Shown here in pieces: positions 9,564-17,332 of a stretch of DNA of 64,000 nt. The stretch comes from Olivibacter jilunii (lineage in GTDB: Bacteria > Bacteroidota > Bacteroidia > Sphingobacteriales > Sphingobacteriaceae). Location: assembly GCF_900607235.1 (NCBI RefSeq), contig NZ_LR027848.1, positions 795,241 through 859,240 of the forward strand, given 5' to 3'. The translations under genes and the position numbers were made by a program. Within the stretch, counting starts at the first letter, position 1. Each line of letters opens with the position of its first letter. The notes under the pieces are model-generated. The model was given only the letters and a program-made list of their open reading frames with translations. It did no database searches and was not told the DNA's origin.

Positions 9564-9911
9564 ATGCGCGACTTTACCACGCTAGATTTTTGGCTTCGTA
9601 GTCATAAGTTGACGTTAAAAATTTATCATCTGACCAATCGCTTTCCTAAAGAAGAGCTCTTTGGTCTAACTTCTCAAATGAGAAGATCCGCATTATCGAT
9701 TCCTTCCAATATTGCTGAAGGCTGCGGGCGAAATTCAAATAATGAATTAAAACGTTTCCTCACAATAGCAAGCGGTTCCGTTTCCGAGTTACAATATCAA
9801 CTCATTTTATGTAAAGAACTAAAACTTTTAGATACAAATACCTCTGTAGAACTAAATAATGAAATCATCATCATCAGAAAATTAATCCACAGTTATGTTT
9901 CGAAATTATAA
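9564..9911 (+). CDS. four helix bundle protein (S23/23S rRNA intervening-sequence type)
   Basis: This 115-residue all-helical protein carries the family hallmarks: [40 protein letters not shown], then a long C-terminal helix pair. Relatives were first seen encoded within 23S rRNA intervening sequences and are now found as stand-alone genes in many Bacteroidota. Their function is not established. It stands alone on the plus strand inside a minus-strand transport cluster, between the HlyD adaptor and the ATPase, and both flanks carry heptamer repeats, which suggests a later insertion. Confidence 0.88.
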   Translation: MRDFTTLDFWLRSHKLTLKIYHLTNRFPKEELFGLTSQMRRSALSIPSNIAEGCGRNSNNELKRFLTIASGSVSELQYQLILCKELKLLDTNTSVELNNEIIIIRKLIHSYVSKL

Positions 9912-9946
9912 CATAAGCCGATAGCCGACAGCTGAAAACCGATAGC
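9912..9946. repeat. heptamer-phased repeat between convergent stops
   Basis: Units CATAAGC, CGATAGC, CGACAGC, TGAAAAC, CGATAGC start one base after the four-helix gene stop codon and end at the first base of the HlyD stop codon, so the whole intergenic gap is repeat. Confidence 0.65.
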
Positions 9947-11196
9947 TATTTTACCACCAACTCCTGCACCTTATCATACGTTTCGTAACTGGAAGTTACC
10001 ACCTTTTCGCCGGGTTTCAAACCTTGAATCACTTCATAATAATCTGGGTTCTGTCTTCCTAATTGCACATCAGCGCGGTAAGCTGTTTTGCCGTCCGAGC
10101 TCAACTTAAATACCCAGTTTCCGCCTGTTTGTTGATAAAATCCGCCTTTTGGTAACAACACTGCTTTTGTTTCATCACTTAAAGCTAAACGTATTTGCAA
10201 CGTTTGTCCACGTCTGATGCCTTTTGGCGTTTCACCATCAAATTCCATATCCACTTGAAATCTGCCGTTAGCGACCTGTGTATAGACCTTTTTAACACGT
10301 AACTTATAGGTTTTACCCGACAAGGTGAATTCACCATCTAAATCTGGATAAATACGTGAAATATAATGCTCATCAATATCAGCTTTTACCTTAAAGCCAC
10401 TCAGCACATCTAATTGGCCAAATCGATCGCCCGGATTCTTCTTTTGTCCAATTTCTGCATCAAAAGCTGTTAATTGGCCATCTATCGGCGCCCTAACAAT
10501 CAAATCGCCTACTTTACGACGCATTAAGTCAAGCGCACTGCGTGTCCGTTCATAGGTTTCACGGCTTTCTCTTAATGATTGCTGCGTCCGGATAGAGTCC
10601 GTGTGCAGGTTTTCTCTACTCAATTTCATGCGTTCAACCTGATACGTATATTCGTTACGCGCTTTTTCAAACTCTTGTCGACCAATTGCTTTTTGGTCGT
10701 ATAAATGTTTCTTTAGATTAAATTCTCGGGTTGCTTCCTTAAAGCCGTTTTCTACCTCTGCCATTTGGTTGCGCGTAGCGATAGACGCTTGTTGCGCGTT
10801 TGTTTGAGATATCTGCGATTGCGTTAGCAAGTTTAATACCTGTGTTTCCTGGTTGACCAAGCTCAATTCCAAATCCGTGTTCGATAAACGCATAATGGGA
10901 TCGCCTTTTTTCATGATGGCACCGTCTTCGACAAATTTCTCCTCTACGCGTCCCCCTTCGGATGCATCTAGATAAATAGTACTGATTGGCATGACCATAC
11001 CGTTTACGGGGATAAACTCGCGGAACGGACCTTCGGATACTTCTGATATAGTTATTCTTTCTGCGTCAACATTTAATTTTGATTTTCCCGAGGTAAAATA
11101 ATAGCTAGAGAAAATCAAGGCACCAATGCCCACAATCCCTGCAACGGTAGCTATCCGCTTATTATTCCATTTCTTTTTTGGTAGTGCTCTGTCCAT
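9946..11196 (-). CDS. HlyD-family efflux periplasmic adaptor subunit
   Basis: This 416-residue membrane-fusion protein has an N-terminal membrane anchor (about 18-36), a split lipoyl/barrel-sandwich domain (VNGMVMPISTIYLDASEGG near 65 and DLIVRAPIDGQLTAF near 230), a long helical hairpin between them (about 105-225), and C-terminal beta-barrel domains. It would bridge the inner-membrane permease and an outer-membrane channel; no TolC-like gene is in the window. It heads the minus-strand cluster that includes the ATPase and permeases, and is divergent from the sigma-54-type regulator gene, which probably controls it. Confidence 0.92.
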   Translation of the reverse strand: MDRALPKKKWNNKRIATVAGIVGIGALIFSSYYFTSGKSKLNVDAERITISEVSEGPFREFIPVNGMVMPISTIYLDASEGGRVEEKFVEDGAIMKKGDPIMRLSNTDLELSLVNQETQVLNLLTQSQISQTNAQQASIATRNQMAEVENGFKEATREFNLKKHLYDQKAIGRQEFEKARNEYTYQVERMKLSRENLHTDSIRTQQSLRESRETYERTRSALDLMRRKVGDLIVRAPIDGQLTAFDAEIGQKKNPGDRFGQLDVLSGFKVKADIDEHYISRIYPDLDGEFTLSGKTYKLRVKKVYTQVANGRFQVDMEFDGETPKGIRRGQTLQIRLALSDETKAVLLPKGGFYQQTGGNWVFKLSSDGKTAYRADVQLGRQNPDYYEVIQGLKPGEKVVTSSYETYDKVQELVVK

Positions 11197-11248
11197 TTTT
11201 ATTCTTTATGCGGCAAGAAAATATCCTTTTTGCTCGTTTAACAACTAT

Positions 11249-11262
11249 ACAAGCTTGTGCCA
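11249..11262 (-). promoter_or_regulatory. possible sigma-54 (-24/-12) promoter for the HlyD cluster
   Basis: The minus strand reads TGGCACAAGCTTGT. The -24 half matches TGGCAC exactly. The -12 half is TTGT instead of TTGC and the spacer is one base short of the consensus. Transcription would start near 11238, giving a leader of about 40 bases. The neighbouring NtrC-type activator supports the idea; the imperfect -12 half weakens it. Confidence 0.4.
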
Positions 11263-11328
11263 TAAAAATAGGCTGCTAATAATCAGCTTTTTACGTGTTT
11301 TTTCGGTTTTGGTACTGTCCGATATCGT

Positions 11329-11367
11329 ACACTTTATGTGCGCTTGCGTACAGCATATATAAAGTGT
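11329..11367. promoter_or_regulatory. dyad, candidate enhancer (UAS) for the NtrC-type regulator
   Basis: ACACTTTA at 11329-11336 is mirrored by TAAAGTGT at 11360-11367, with an inner partial dyad TGTGCGC/GCGTACA. The centre lies about 110 bp upstream of the predicted sigma-54 start site, the usual distance for an enhancer-binding site. Confidence 0.4.
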
Positions 11368-11436
11368 TTTGTAACATTTTTTCTGATAATCAGTCTTTTA
11401 ATAATAATGGTATAGTTATATCTTTACATGAACCAG

Positions 11437-11464
11437 TTGTCTGCTTTCAGCCGTTAGCTATCAG
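11437..11464. repeat. heptamer-phased intergenic repeat
   Basis: Units TTGTCTG, CTTTCAG, CCGTTAG, CTATCAG lie in 7-bp phase within the divergent regulatory gap. Confidence 0.45.
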
Positions 11465-11543
11465 ACTAAATATTACAGAAAAAAGATACATAATATATAT
11501 ATTATAAATCAACACAGTTTGACGCCCCTGCATACCGCTTGTT

Positions 11544-11599
11544 TGCTAAAAGCGTACGAGTCTGATTGCTGAAAGCTGATTACCGAAAGCTAAAATAAC
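11544..11599. repeat. heptamer array forming the leader of the regulator gene
   Basis: Eight units (TGCTAAA, AGCGTAC, GAGTCTG, ATTGCTG, AAAGCTG, ATTACCG, AAAGCTA, AAATAAC) run in exact 7-bp phase and end at the base before the ATG at 11600. Confidence 0.65.
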
Positions 11600-12943
11600 A
11601 TGAAACACGCCAGAATACTAATTATTGACGATGATCCTGATGTATTAACGGCAGTCAAATTGCTGTTAAAAAGAGAAGTCAGTGAAGTGATTGCAGATAA
11701 AAACCCCGAGAATATTCCTGCCATCCTGTCGAGACAGCCTATTGATTTGGTACTACTTGATATGAACTTCAAGAGTGCTATCAATACCGGTAATGAAGGG
11801 TTGTATTGGTTAAATCGGGTTAAGTCGCTCCGTCCGGAGCTGCCTGTTATAATGATCACCGCCTATGGTGCTATTGATTTAGCGGTTACATCATTAAAGC
11901 AGGGAGCTACCGATTTCATCGTAAAGCCATGGCAGAATGAACATTTGCTACAAGTAATCGGAGATATCTTAAATAAAAAACCGGGCAAAAAGAAGTCGGA
12001 AACACCACAAGTTGCGCAAAGTGACATTATAGGTGAATCGGAAGTAATGAAAAACCTGATGCATAAAATCACGAAAATTGCACCAACAGATGCCAATATT
12101 CTTATCCTGGGTGAAAATGGAACAGGGAAAGATGTGATTGCAGACATGATACATCGTGAGTCTAGGCGGGTTTTAATGCCTTATGTAAAAGTTGATGTTG
12201 GCGCTTTGACGGATACACTCTTTGAAAGTGAACTTTTTGGCCATAAAAAGGGCGCTTTTACAGATGCAAGGGAAGATCGCGTAGGACGCTTCGAAGCAGC
12301 TGATAAAGGGACTTTATTTTTAGATGAAATCGGAAACATTTCTTTACAGCAGCAGGCAAAATTATTAAGTGTGCTTCAAAATAGACAAGTTATTCCACTG
12401 GGAAGTAATACACCAATTCCTGTTGATATACGTTTATTGTGTGCTACTAATGTGCCGCTAGTGGCATTGGCTAACGAAAGTCGCTTCCGAAAAGACTTAA
12501 TCTACCGCATCAATACCGTGGAAGTGCAAGTACCCCCTTTGCGGGAAAGGGGAAACGACATCTTACTTTTGGCTCGCCATTTTATGAAAAAGTATGCTTC
12601 TAAATATGCAAAGCAGTTTCCCGACTTGGATAAACGTGCAGAAGACAAGCTTCTAAATTATCATTATCCGGGGAATGTTCGCGAGTTACAGTATAGCATT
12701 GAGCGGGCAATTATTATGTCAGACGGTGAGACATTAAACGCAGAAGACATTATATTCTCTCCAATTGAGCAGGCCGGCGGCCAGGCAAAAATAGAGCATG
12801 ATGCCTATAATTTAAGTGAAATGGAGAAAAATGCGATCATGAAGGTAATCGAAAAACACAATGGTAACATTAGCAAAGCCTCGCAGGAATTAGGACTAAC
12901 ACGTACGGCTCTTTATAGAAGATTAAGCAAGTATAATATCTAA
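11600..12943 (+). CDS. sigma-54-dependent response regulator, NtrC family
   Basis: This 447-residue protein has three domains. A receiver domain (1-125) shows the acidic pair in IIDDDPD and phospho-acceptor Asp in LVLLDMNF. An AAA+ domain (about 145-370) has Walker A GENGTGKD, Walker B GTLFLDEIGN and arginine finger ESRFRKDL. A Fis-type helix-turn-helix ends the protein (GNISKASQELGLTRTALYRR). The sigma-54 contact loop reads GAFTDA rather than the usual GAFTGA. Its stop overlaps the kinase start (TAATG at 12941-12945), so both are translated together. Divergent orientation to the HlyD cluster makes that cluster the likely target. Confidence 0.95.
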   Translation: MKHARILIIDDDPDVLTAVKLLLKREVSEVIADKNPENIPAILSRQPIDLVLLDMNFKSAINTGNEGLYWLNRVKSLRPELPVIMITAYGAIDLAVTSLKQGATDFIVKPWQNEHLLQVIGDILNKKPGKKKSETPQVAQSDIIGESEVMKNLMHKITKIAPTDANILILGENGTGKDVIADMIHRESRRVLMPYVKVDVGALTDTLFESELFGHKKGAFTDAREDRVGRFEAADKGTLFLDEIGNISLQQQAKLLSVLQNRQVIPLGSNTPIPVDIRLLCATNVPLVALANESRFRKDLIYRINTVEVQVPPLRERGNDILLLARHFMKKYASKYAKQFPDLDKRAEDKLLNYHYPGNVRELQYSIERAIIMSDGETLNAEDIIFSPIEQAGGQAKIEHDAYNLSEMEKNAIMKVIEKHNGNISKASQELGLTRTALYRRLSKYNI

Positions 12944-14262
12944 TGAACCGTTTGCGTCTTTTAATTACGTTTAGAGCGTTTTTACTTTTTCTTATCATTG
13001 GTCTGTTATGCTGGTTGCTTCTTACCGGTTATTACCTTTATGCATTGCTGGTTCTTCCGGTGTCCTTGTGGATGCTTAGTTTAAACTTTCGTTCGCAATT
13101 GCGCGCCTATAGAGAACTGGAAGAATTCGCAGAAGCGGCCCGCTATCGCGACTTTACCCGCTTCTTTCCCCTTCAGAATGCCGGACCTGAAATCAGGCCA
13201 CTTCGTGGTGCTTTTAATGAGATTAATGGTGTATTCAAAAAAATAAGTAGTGAACGCGAAACCCAATACCAATACCTGCAAACTATTTTAGAAGTAGTAA
13301 ACACCGCCATCCTTTCTTATGATGAGCGAACAGGAAAAGTCGTTTGGATGAATGAGGCTTTTAAAGAATTATTTAATATCCCTTATATCTCCGTTATTGA
13401 AGGATTGAACAAGCGTAATCCTGACCTATATCGGAAAGTAACGGAAGTGTCGTCAGATAAAGCGGACGTTTTTACGGTACCAACGCCAAAAGGCGTACTC
13501 AAACTTCAGTTTTCTACAAGTAGTTTTCAAACACCGGAAGGACATTATCGGTTATTAGCTTTCCAAAATATTAATGAGGCGTTAGATGAAACTGAATCGA
13601 GGGCTTGGCAAAAATTGTTAAGTGTTTTAACGCATGAGATCATGAATTCGATTGCGCCAATATCTTCCCTTGCTGATACCTTGAAAAACCGATTAGAAAC
13701 GTTACCAAACAGCGAAGAGCTTGATGATATACGCTTAGGTACCGAAACGATTAAAAGAAGAAGCGAGGGTTTGCTGAAATTTGCAAGTACTTATAGAAGC
13801 CTCAACAAAATTGCTCAGCCGGAATTAACAACCGTTTATGCCTCGGATTTGTTCGAAAACCTTTATCAATTAATGGAACCTTCGCTTATTCAGAAAAATA
13901 TTGAACTGGACATCATCCTGAAGGATCCCATCCTCCAATTATCCTTAGACGTCAATTTAATAGAACAGGTACTTATCAATTTGTTGTTAAATGCTATGGA
14001 GGCAGTAAAGGATATAGAGAAACCTTATATTAGCCTCTCCGCGCTAGCAAATAACGGTAGTCCACAGATTAAGGTGATGGATAATGGAAAGGGGATACCT
14101 AAAGATTTGCTGGAAAGCATTTTTGTTCCTTTCTTTACTACCCGTAAAAGCGGAAGTGGCGTTGGTTTAACACTCAGCAAACAGATTATGCTCATGCATA
14201 AGGGAAACATTAGCGTCCACTCGGAGGAAGGGAAAGGAAGTGTGTTTACATTGCAGTTTTAG
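12943..14262 (+). CDS. sensor histidine kinase (NtrY-like)
   Basis: This 439-residue kinase begins with two membrane helices (about 8-50) with almost no periplasmic loop, so it probably senses a membrane or cytoplasmic signal. A PAS-like domain follows (about 110-220, with ILEVVNTAILSYDE). The dimerisation histidine is in LTHEIMNSIAPISSLAD. The ATP-binding domain shows the N box INLLLNAMEAV, G1 VMDNGKGIP and G2 GSGVGLTLSKQI. It shares a TAATG junction with the upstream regulator and is its presumed partner. Confidence 0.94.
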   Translation: MNRLRLLITFRAFLLFLIIGLLCWLLLTGYYLYALLVLPVSLWMLSLNFRSQLRAYRELEEFAEAARYRDFTRFFPLQNAGPEIRPLRGAFNEINGVFKKISSERETQYQYLQTILEVVNTAILSYDERTGKVVWMNEAFKELFNIPYISVIEGLNKRNPDLYRKVTEVSSDKADVFTVPTPKGVLKLQFSTSSFQTPEGHYRLLAFQNINEALDETESRAWQKLLSVLTHEIMNSIAPISSLADTLKNRLETLPNSEELDDIRLGTETIKRRSEGLLKFASTYRSLNKIAQPELTTVYASDLFENLYQLMEPSLIQKNIELDIILKDPILQLSLDVNLIEQVLINLLLNAMEAVKDIEKPYISLSALANNGSPQIKVMDNGKGIPKDLLESIFVPFFTTRKSGSGVGLTLSKQIMLMHKGNISVHSEEGKGSVFTLQF

Positions 14263-14352
14263 TCGGCTGTCGGCTATGAGCAGTCAGTAATCGGATAAAA
14301 TTAAACAATGAAAATCGGCTGTCGCTGAAAGCTGATGGCCGAAAACTGAAGG
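14262..14352. repeat. GCT-type heptamer array between kinase and phosphatase genes
   Basis: Thirteen units in unbroken 7-bp phase (GTCGGCT, GTCGGCT, ATGAGCA, GTCAGTA, and on to CTGATGG, CCGAAAA, CTGAAGG) start at the last base of the kinase stop codon and fill all but a few bases of the gap to the next ATG at 14360. Confidence 0.7.
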
Positions 14353-14359
14353 CAAAAAA

Positions 14360-14797
14360 ATGAAAATACTCGTAGTTTGTTTGGGGAATATTTGTAGATC
14401 TCCACTAGCTCATGGAATATTAGCCCATTTAGCGAAAGAAAAAGGATTAGATTGGGAGATTGATTCGGCAGGAACGGGAGACTGGCATGTTGGAGAATGT
14501 CCGGATAGGAGATCGATAGCCATTGCAAAAAAATATGGCGTCGACATCAGCGGGCAGCGGGCTCGCCAATTTAATCGGATTGATTTTGAATGTTACGATA
14601 AGATTTTGGTGATGGATCGGAATAATCTGCGTGATGTATTGGCGATGGCTCATTCGCCGGCCGATCGCGCAAAAGTAAGCCTCTTCTTAGAAAATGATAT
14701 TGTGCAGGATCCGTACTATGATAACAACCTGTTTGATCCGGTCTATAAGATAATTGCAGCGCGTTGCGAAACCTTGCTAAAGGAGTTAGCCAGCTAA
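14360..14797 (+). CDS. low molecular weight protein-tyrosine phosphatase
   Basis: This 145-residue enzyme has the catalytic P-loop VCLGNICRSPLA (CX5R with Cys8, Arg14) at the N-terminus and the acid loop DPYYD near residue 117, which supplies the general acid Asp. Length is normal for the family. It dephosphorylates phosphotyrosine or low-molecular-weight phosphoesters; the partner kinase is not in the window. Its stop codon overlaps that of the convergent comB-like gene by four bases (14794-14797). Confidence 0.94.
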   Translation: MKILVVCLGNICRSPLAHGILAHLAKEKGLDWEIDSAGTGDWHVGECPDRRSIAIAKKYGVDISGQRARQFNRIDFECYDKILVMDRNNLRDVLAMAHSPADRAKVSLFLENDIVQDPYYDNNLFDPVYKIIAARCETLLKELAS

Positions 14798-15516
14798 CTT
14801 TCTAACACCACGAGTCGATCTCCTTTTAAAACCGGGATCGTATTCAGCAGATCAACCTGTAAGCAAAAGTCAATATCTTTTTGGATCCCTAAGTGCTGTA
14901 ATCGTTTACTATGGGCACTTTGAGCAAGAAAGTCGGCCAGGTCGTTTGCCGCGGCTAGATACAGATTTTCAGCAGCAATGGCTGCGTCATCTCCTTTTTG
15001 ATGGCTATCCTTCAGTTTGTTTATAACCGCACCGGCAAAGACCGTGTCTTCTAAGTTAAAATTATCTTTCCACCCGGCACATACTAATAGGACAGGATCA
15101 TCTTGTCGCCGTAACCAGTTACAAAGCGCGGTAAGATTCAAAAAAGATCCGATGACAACATTTTTGGCTTCTCGTGATAAGTGAATAGCCTTTGTACCGT
15201 TGGTAGTAGTCAATACAATGGTTCTGCCGTTGACTTTCTCGCTAACATAAGAAAACGGAGAATTGCCGAAATCAAAACCATCTACTACTTCACCATTTCG
15301 CTCGGCAGCAAGTAAATATCCATGGTCTTTATAAATAGCGCAAGTAGATACTTCCGCCACAGGAATAATCCCTTCAGCTCCGTTGGCCAATCCGTAGCAC
15401 ATAGAGGTAGTAGCTCTAAAAATATCGATCACCACCACAATGCTATTTCTGATGTCGTGTAAATGAATGAGCGCAGGGCTCAAGCAAACGTTTATTTCCT
15501 TAGTTTGGTCAAGCAA
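14794..15516 (-). CDS. comB: 2-phosphosulfolactate phosphatase family protein (ComB-like)
   Basis: The 240-residue product matches the ComB family throughout: an early VVVIDIFRATTSM segment, the ANGAEGIIPV loop, and the TTTNGTKAI signature. In methanogens ComB removes phosphate from 2-phosphosulfolactate in coenzyme M synthesis. Bacteroidota do not make coenzyme M, so the family assignment is firm but the physiological substrate (perhaps sulfolactate metabolism) is unknown. The ATG at 15516 gives a normal N-terminus. It is convergent with the phosphatase gene. Confidence 0.88.
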   Translation of the reverse strand: MLDQTKEINVCLSPALIHLHDIRNSIVVVIDIFRATTSMCYGLANGAEGIIPVAEVSTCAIYKDHGYLLAAERNGEVVDGFDFGNSPFSYVSEKVNGRTIVLTTTNGTKAIHLSREAKNVVIGSFLNLTALCNWLRRQDDPVLLVCAGWKDNFNLEDTVFAGAVINKLKDSHQKGDDAAIAAENLYLAAANDLADFLAQSAHSKRLQHLGIQKDIDFCLQVDLLNTIPVLKGDRLVVLES

Positions 15517-15553
15517 AATATAAATGTTTTTTTCGGATGATGTAAATGACAGC

Positions 15554-16633
15554 TTATTTAATAAAAGGGGGCTTACTTACCACAGCCTTTACTTTTTTAT
15601 CTCTTATTTTGACGTAAATTTCAGTTCCTTCTTTGCTATATTCCTTACTTAGATAACCTAATCCGATTGATTTTTGAAGCGTTGGAGATTGGGTGCCGGA
15701 AGTAACATGCCCAATTGGTTGGTCGTTTTCATTAACAAGTTCGTAGCCATGTCTTGGAATGCCGCGCTCAATCATTTCAAATCCAACTAATTTACGCTGT
15801 ATTCCTTCTTCTTTTTGTTTTTTTAAGTTTTCAGCATTTACAAAGTCCTTTGTAAATTTGGTTACCCATCCCAAACCCGCTTCGAGTGGTGAAGTGGTAT
15901 CATCGATATCATTTCCATATAAACAGAAACCCATTTCAAGACGTAGCGTATCGCGTGCCCCTAAACCAATTGGCTTGATTCCAAAAGGCTTACCGGCGTT
16001 CATAATAGCCTCCCACACTTCTTTCGCATGTTCATTGTCAACATAAATTTCGAATCCTCCGGCACCGGTATATCCTGTAGCGGAAATTAACACATTATCT
16101 ATGCCGGCAAATACACCTTTTTTAAAGGTATAATATTCCATTTCTCCCAAATCTAGGCTTGTTAGGCTCTGCAATGCTTCTGTCGCTTTAGGGCCTTGTA
16201 CTGCGAACAGGGAAGTTTTATCAGAAATGTCTTTCATTTCAACACCAAAGGTGTTGTATTTTGAAATCCAGTCCCAATCCTTTTGTATATTAGAGGCATT
16301 TACGACGAGTAAATACGTTTTTGCGTCTATACGATAAACCAGAAAATCATCGACAATACCTCCTGTTTCGTTGGGTATACAGGCATATTGAATTTTCCCA
16401 TCAAAAAGCTTTGACGCATCATTGGAACTTATTTTCTGTACTAATTCCAATGCTCTTTCTCCTTTTAATATGAACTCGCCCATATGGCTTACATCGAACA
16501 CGCCTACACCGGTACGAACCGTTTGATGTTCATCATTGATACCCGTATATTGTACGGGCATGTTGTAGCCTGCAAAGGGTACCATCTTAGCACCGAGCGC
16601 TATGTGTAAATCCGTGAGGGCGGTAGTTTTCAT
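15554..16633 (-). CDS. gcvT: aminomethyltransferase (glycine cleavage system T protein)
   Basis: The 359-residue protein has standard GcvT length and motifs: N-terminal [31 protein letters not shown], the folate-binding region [26 protein letters not shown], and a C-terminal domain with [10 protein letters not shown]. It transfers the aminomethyl carbon from lipoylated GcvH to tetrahydrofolate, releasing ammonia. gcvH and gcvP are not in the window; glyA, also one-carbon metabolism, lies at 51.8 kb. A good -7/-33 promoter pair lies just upstream. Confidence 0.97.
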   Translation of the reverse strand: MKTTALTDLHIALGAKMVPFAGYNMPVQYTGINDEHQTVRTGVGVFDVSHMGEFILKGERALELVQKISSNDASKLFDGKIQYACIPNETGGIVDDFLVYRIDAKTYLLVVNASNIQKDWDWISKYNTFGVEMKDISDKTSLFAVQGPKATEALQSLTSLDLGEMEYYTFKKGVFAGIDNVLISATGYTGAGGFEIYVDNEHAKEVWEAIMNAGKPFGIKPIGLGARDTLRLEMGFCLYGNDIDDTTSPLEAGLGWVTKFTKDFVNAENLKKQKEEGIQRKLVGFEMIERGIPRHGYELVNENDQPIGHVTSGTQSPTLQKSIGLGYLSKEYSKEGTEIYVKIRDKKVKAVVSKPPFIK

Positions 16634-16667
16634 GTTAGAACAAATTAAAAAATCAAAAAATGCTGCG

Positions 16668-16698
16668 CAAACTTATACAAAATAAGGGTACTTGCAAA
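16668..16698 (-). promoter_or_regulatory. Bacteroidota-type promoter for gcvT
   Basis: The minus strand carries TTTG (16698-16695), a 19-base spacer and TAAGTTTG (16675-16668), matching the TTTG/TAnnTTTG consensus. The start site would be about 16663, 30 bases before the ATG at 16633. Confidence 0.6.
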
Positions 16699-16725
16699 AA
16701 CTTGTTTTGTTATGCAGGGATTTAG

Positions 16726-17300
16726 CTTTAAAAAAAGAACTTTTTTCTTAATCAGCTTTTTCTTGATAAAAAGCTGACCAAAACCGAAGAACGAAGTGAT
16801 GAGTTCATGAACACTTTTGAAAGTAAACAAGAGTGAATAAATCAAGGCTATGGATGCTACCTTGCACCTGATGGCAAAGCATCACTGGCGCGGATTGGAG
16901 CCGTTTCACTTCTTCAATCCGCTTGGGTACTACAATATGAACATATGTACAAATGCTTTGCTGCTCGTTGCGTCGGTATCCTCCAAGGCCATTCTTCTCA
17001 CGCACAGGGCTGTATTTAGGGCTGAAAATAAATACGTTCGGTTAAGAGTAAAATCCCTACGTTCTGCTAAAGTATCGCCTAGGAAATTTGCGGTTTGCAC
17101 GTTGATGCACTACCTCTTGTAGCAAAGTTCCAAGCGATGAGTCTTTGGTTACTTTTTTCATCATTTGTTAGTTTTCAATGGCATTCAAGCTACTTCGTGG
17201 TCTGCGGAAGAAAGTGACAAAAAAAGGTTCTTTTAATATAAACACCTTCATCTATATGTTAAAGACGAAATCAACCAACTGGAGTTCATCGAAGGTAACG
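16726..17300. repeat. interspersed structured element, copy A
   Basis: This non-coding stretch of about 575 bp between gcvT and rnhB recurs at 54047-54536 in the same orientation. The best-conserved 192 bp (16850-17041 against 54129-54320) aligns without gaps; a hand count gives 37 differences, about 81% identity. Further shared blocks are GCACTACC at 17107-17114, CTTTTAATATAAACACCTT near 17231, and CGAAGGTAA near 17290. Hairpins at 17074-17138 and 17144-17227 have equivalents in copy B with different but still complementary stems. Edges are approximate. An open frame on the minus strand spans the core in both copies, but substitutions are spread evenly over codon positions, which argues against a protein. 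Confidence 0.8.
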
Positions 17301-17332
17301 CCTGTTTTGTTATGAAGGCGCTCCATAAGCAA

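Larger units (their letters stand above)
11197..11599. promoter_or_regulatory. divergent regulatory region between HlyD adaptor and NtrC-type regulator
   Basis: This 403-bp gap holds a possible sigma-54 promoter reading toward hlyD (11249-11262), a 39-bp dyad upstream of it (11329-11367), and two heptamer-repeat stretches (11437-11464, 11544-11599). No small gene is supported. Confidence 0.6.

Noticed and set aside
16850-17041. Shared open frame on the minus strand of both element copies (KNGLGGYRRNEQQS and KRIEEVKRLQ blocks)
   Set aside because: The peptides look conserved, but the 37 substitutions split 12, 12 and 13 over codon positions 1, 2 and 3. A protein under selection would show an excess at position 3. 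No ATG start is present in either copy.
16645-17332. IS element or retron between gcvT and rnhB
   Set aside because: No transposase or reverse transcriptase frame and no terminal inverted repeats were found; the stretch is explained by copy A of the interspersed element.
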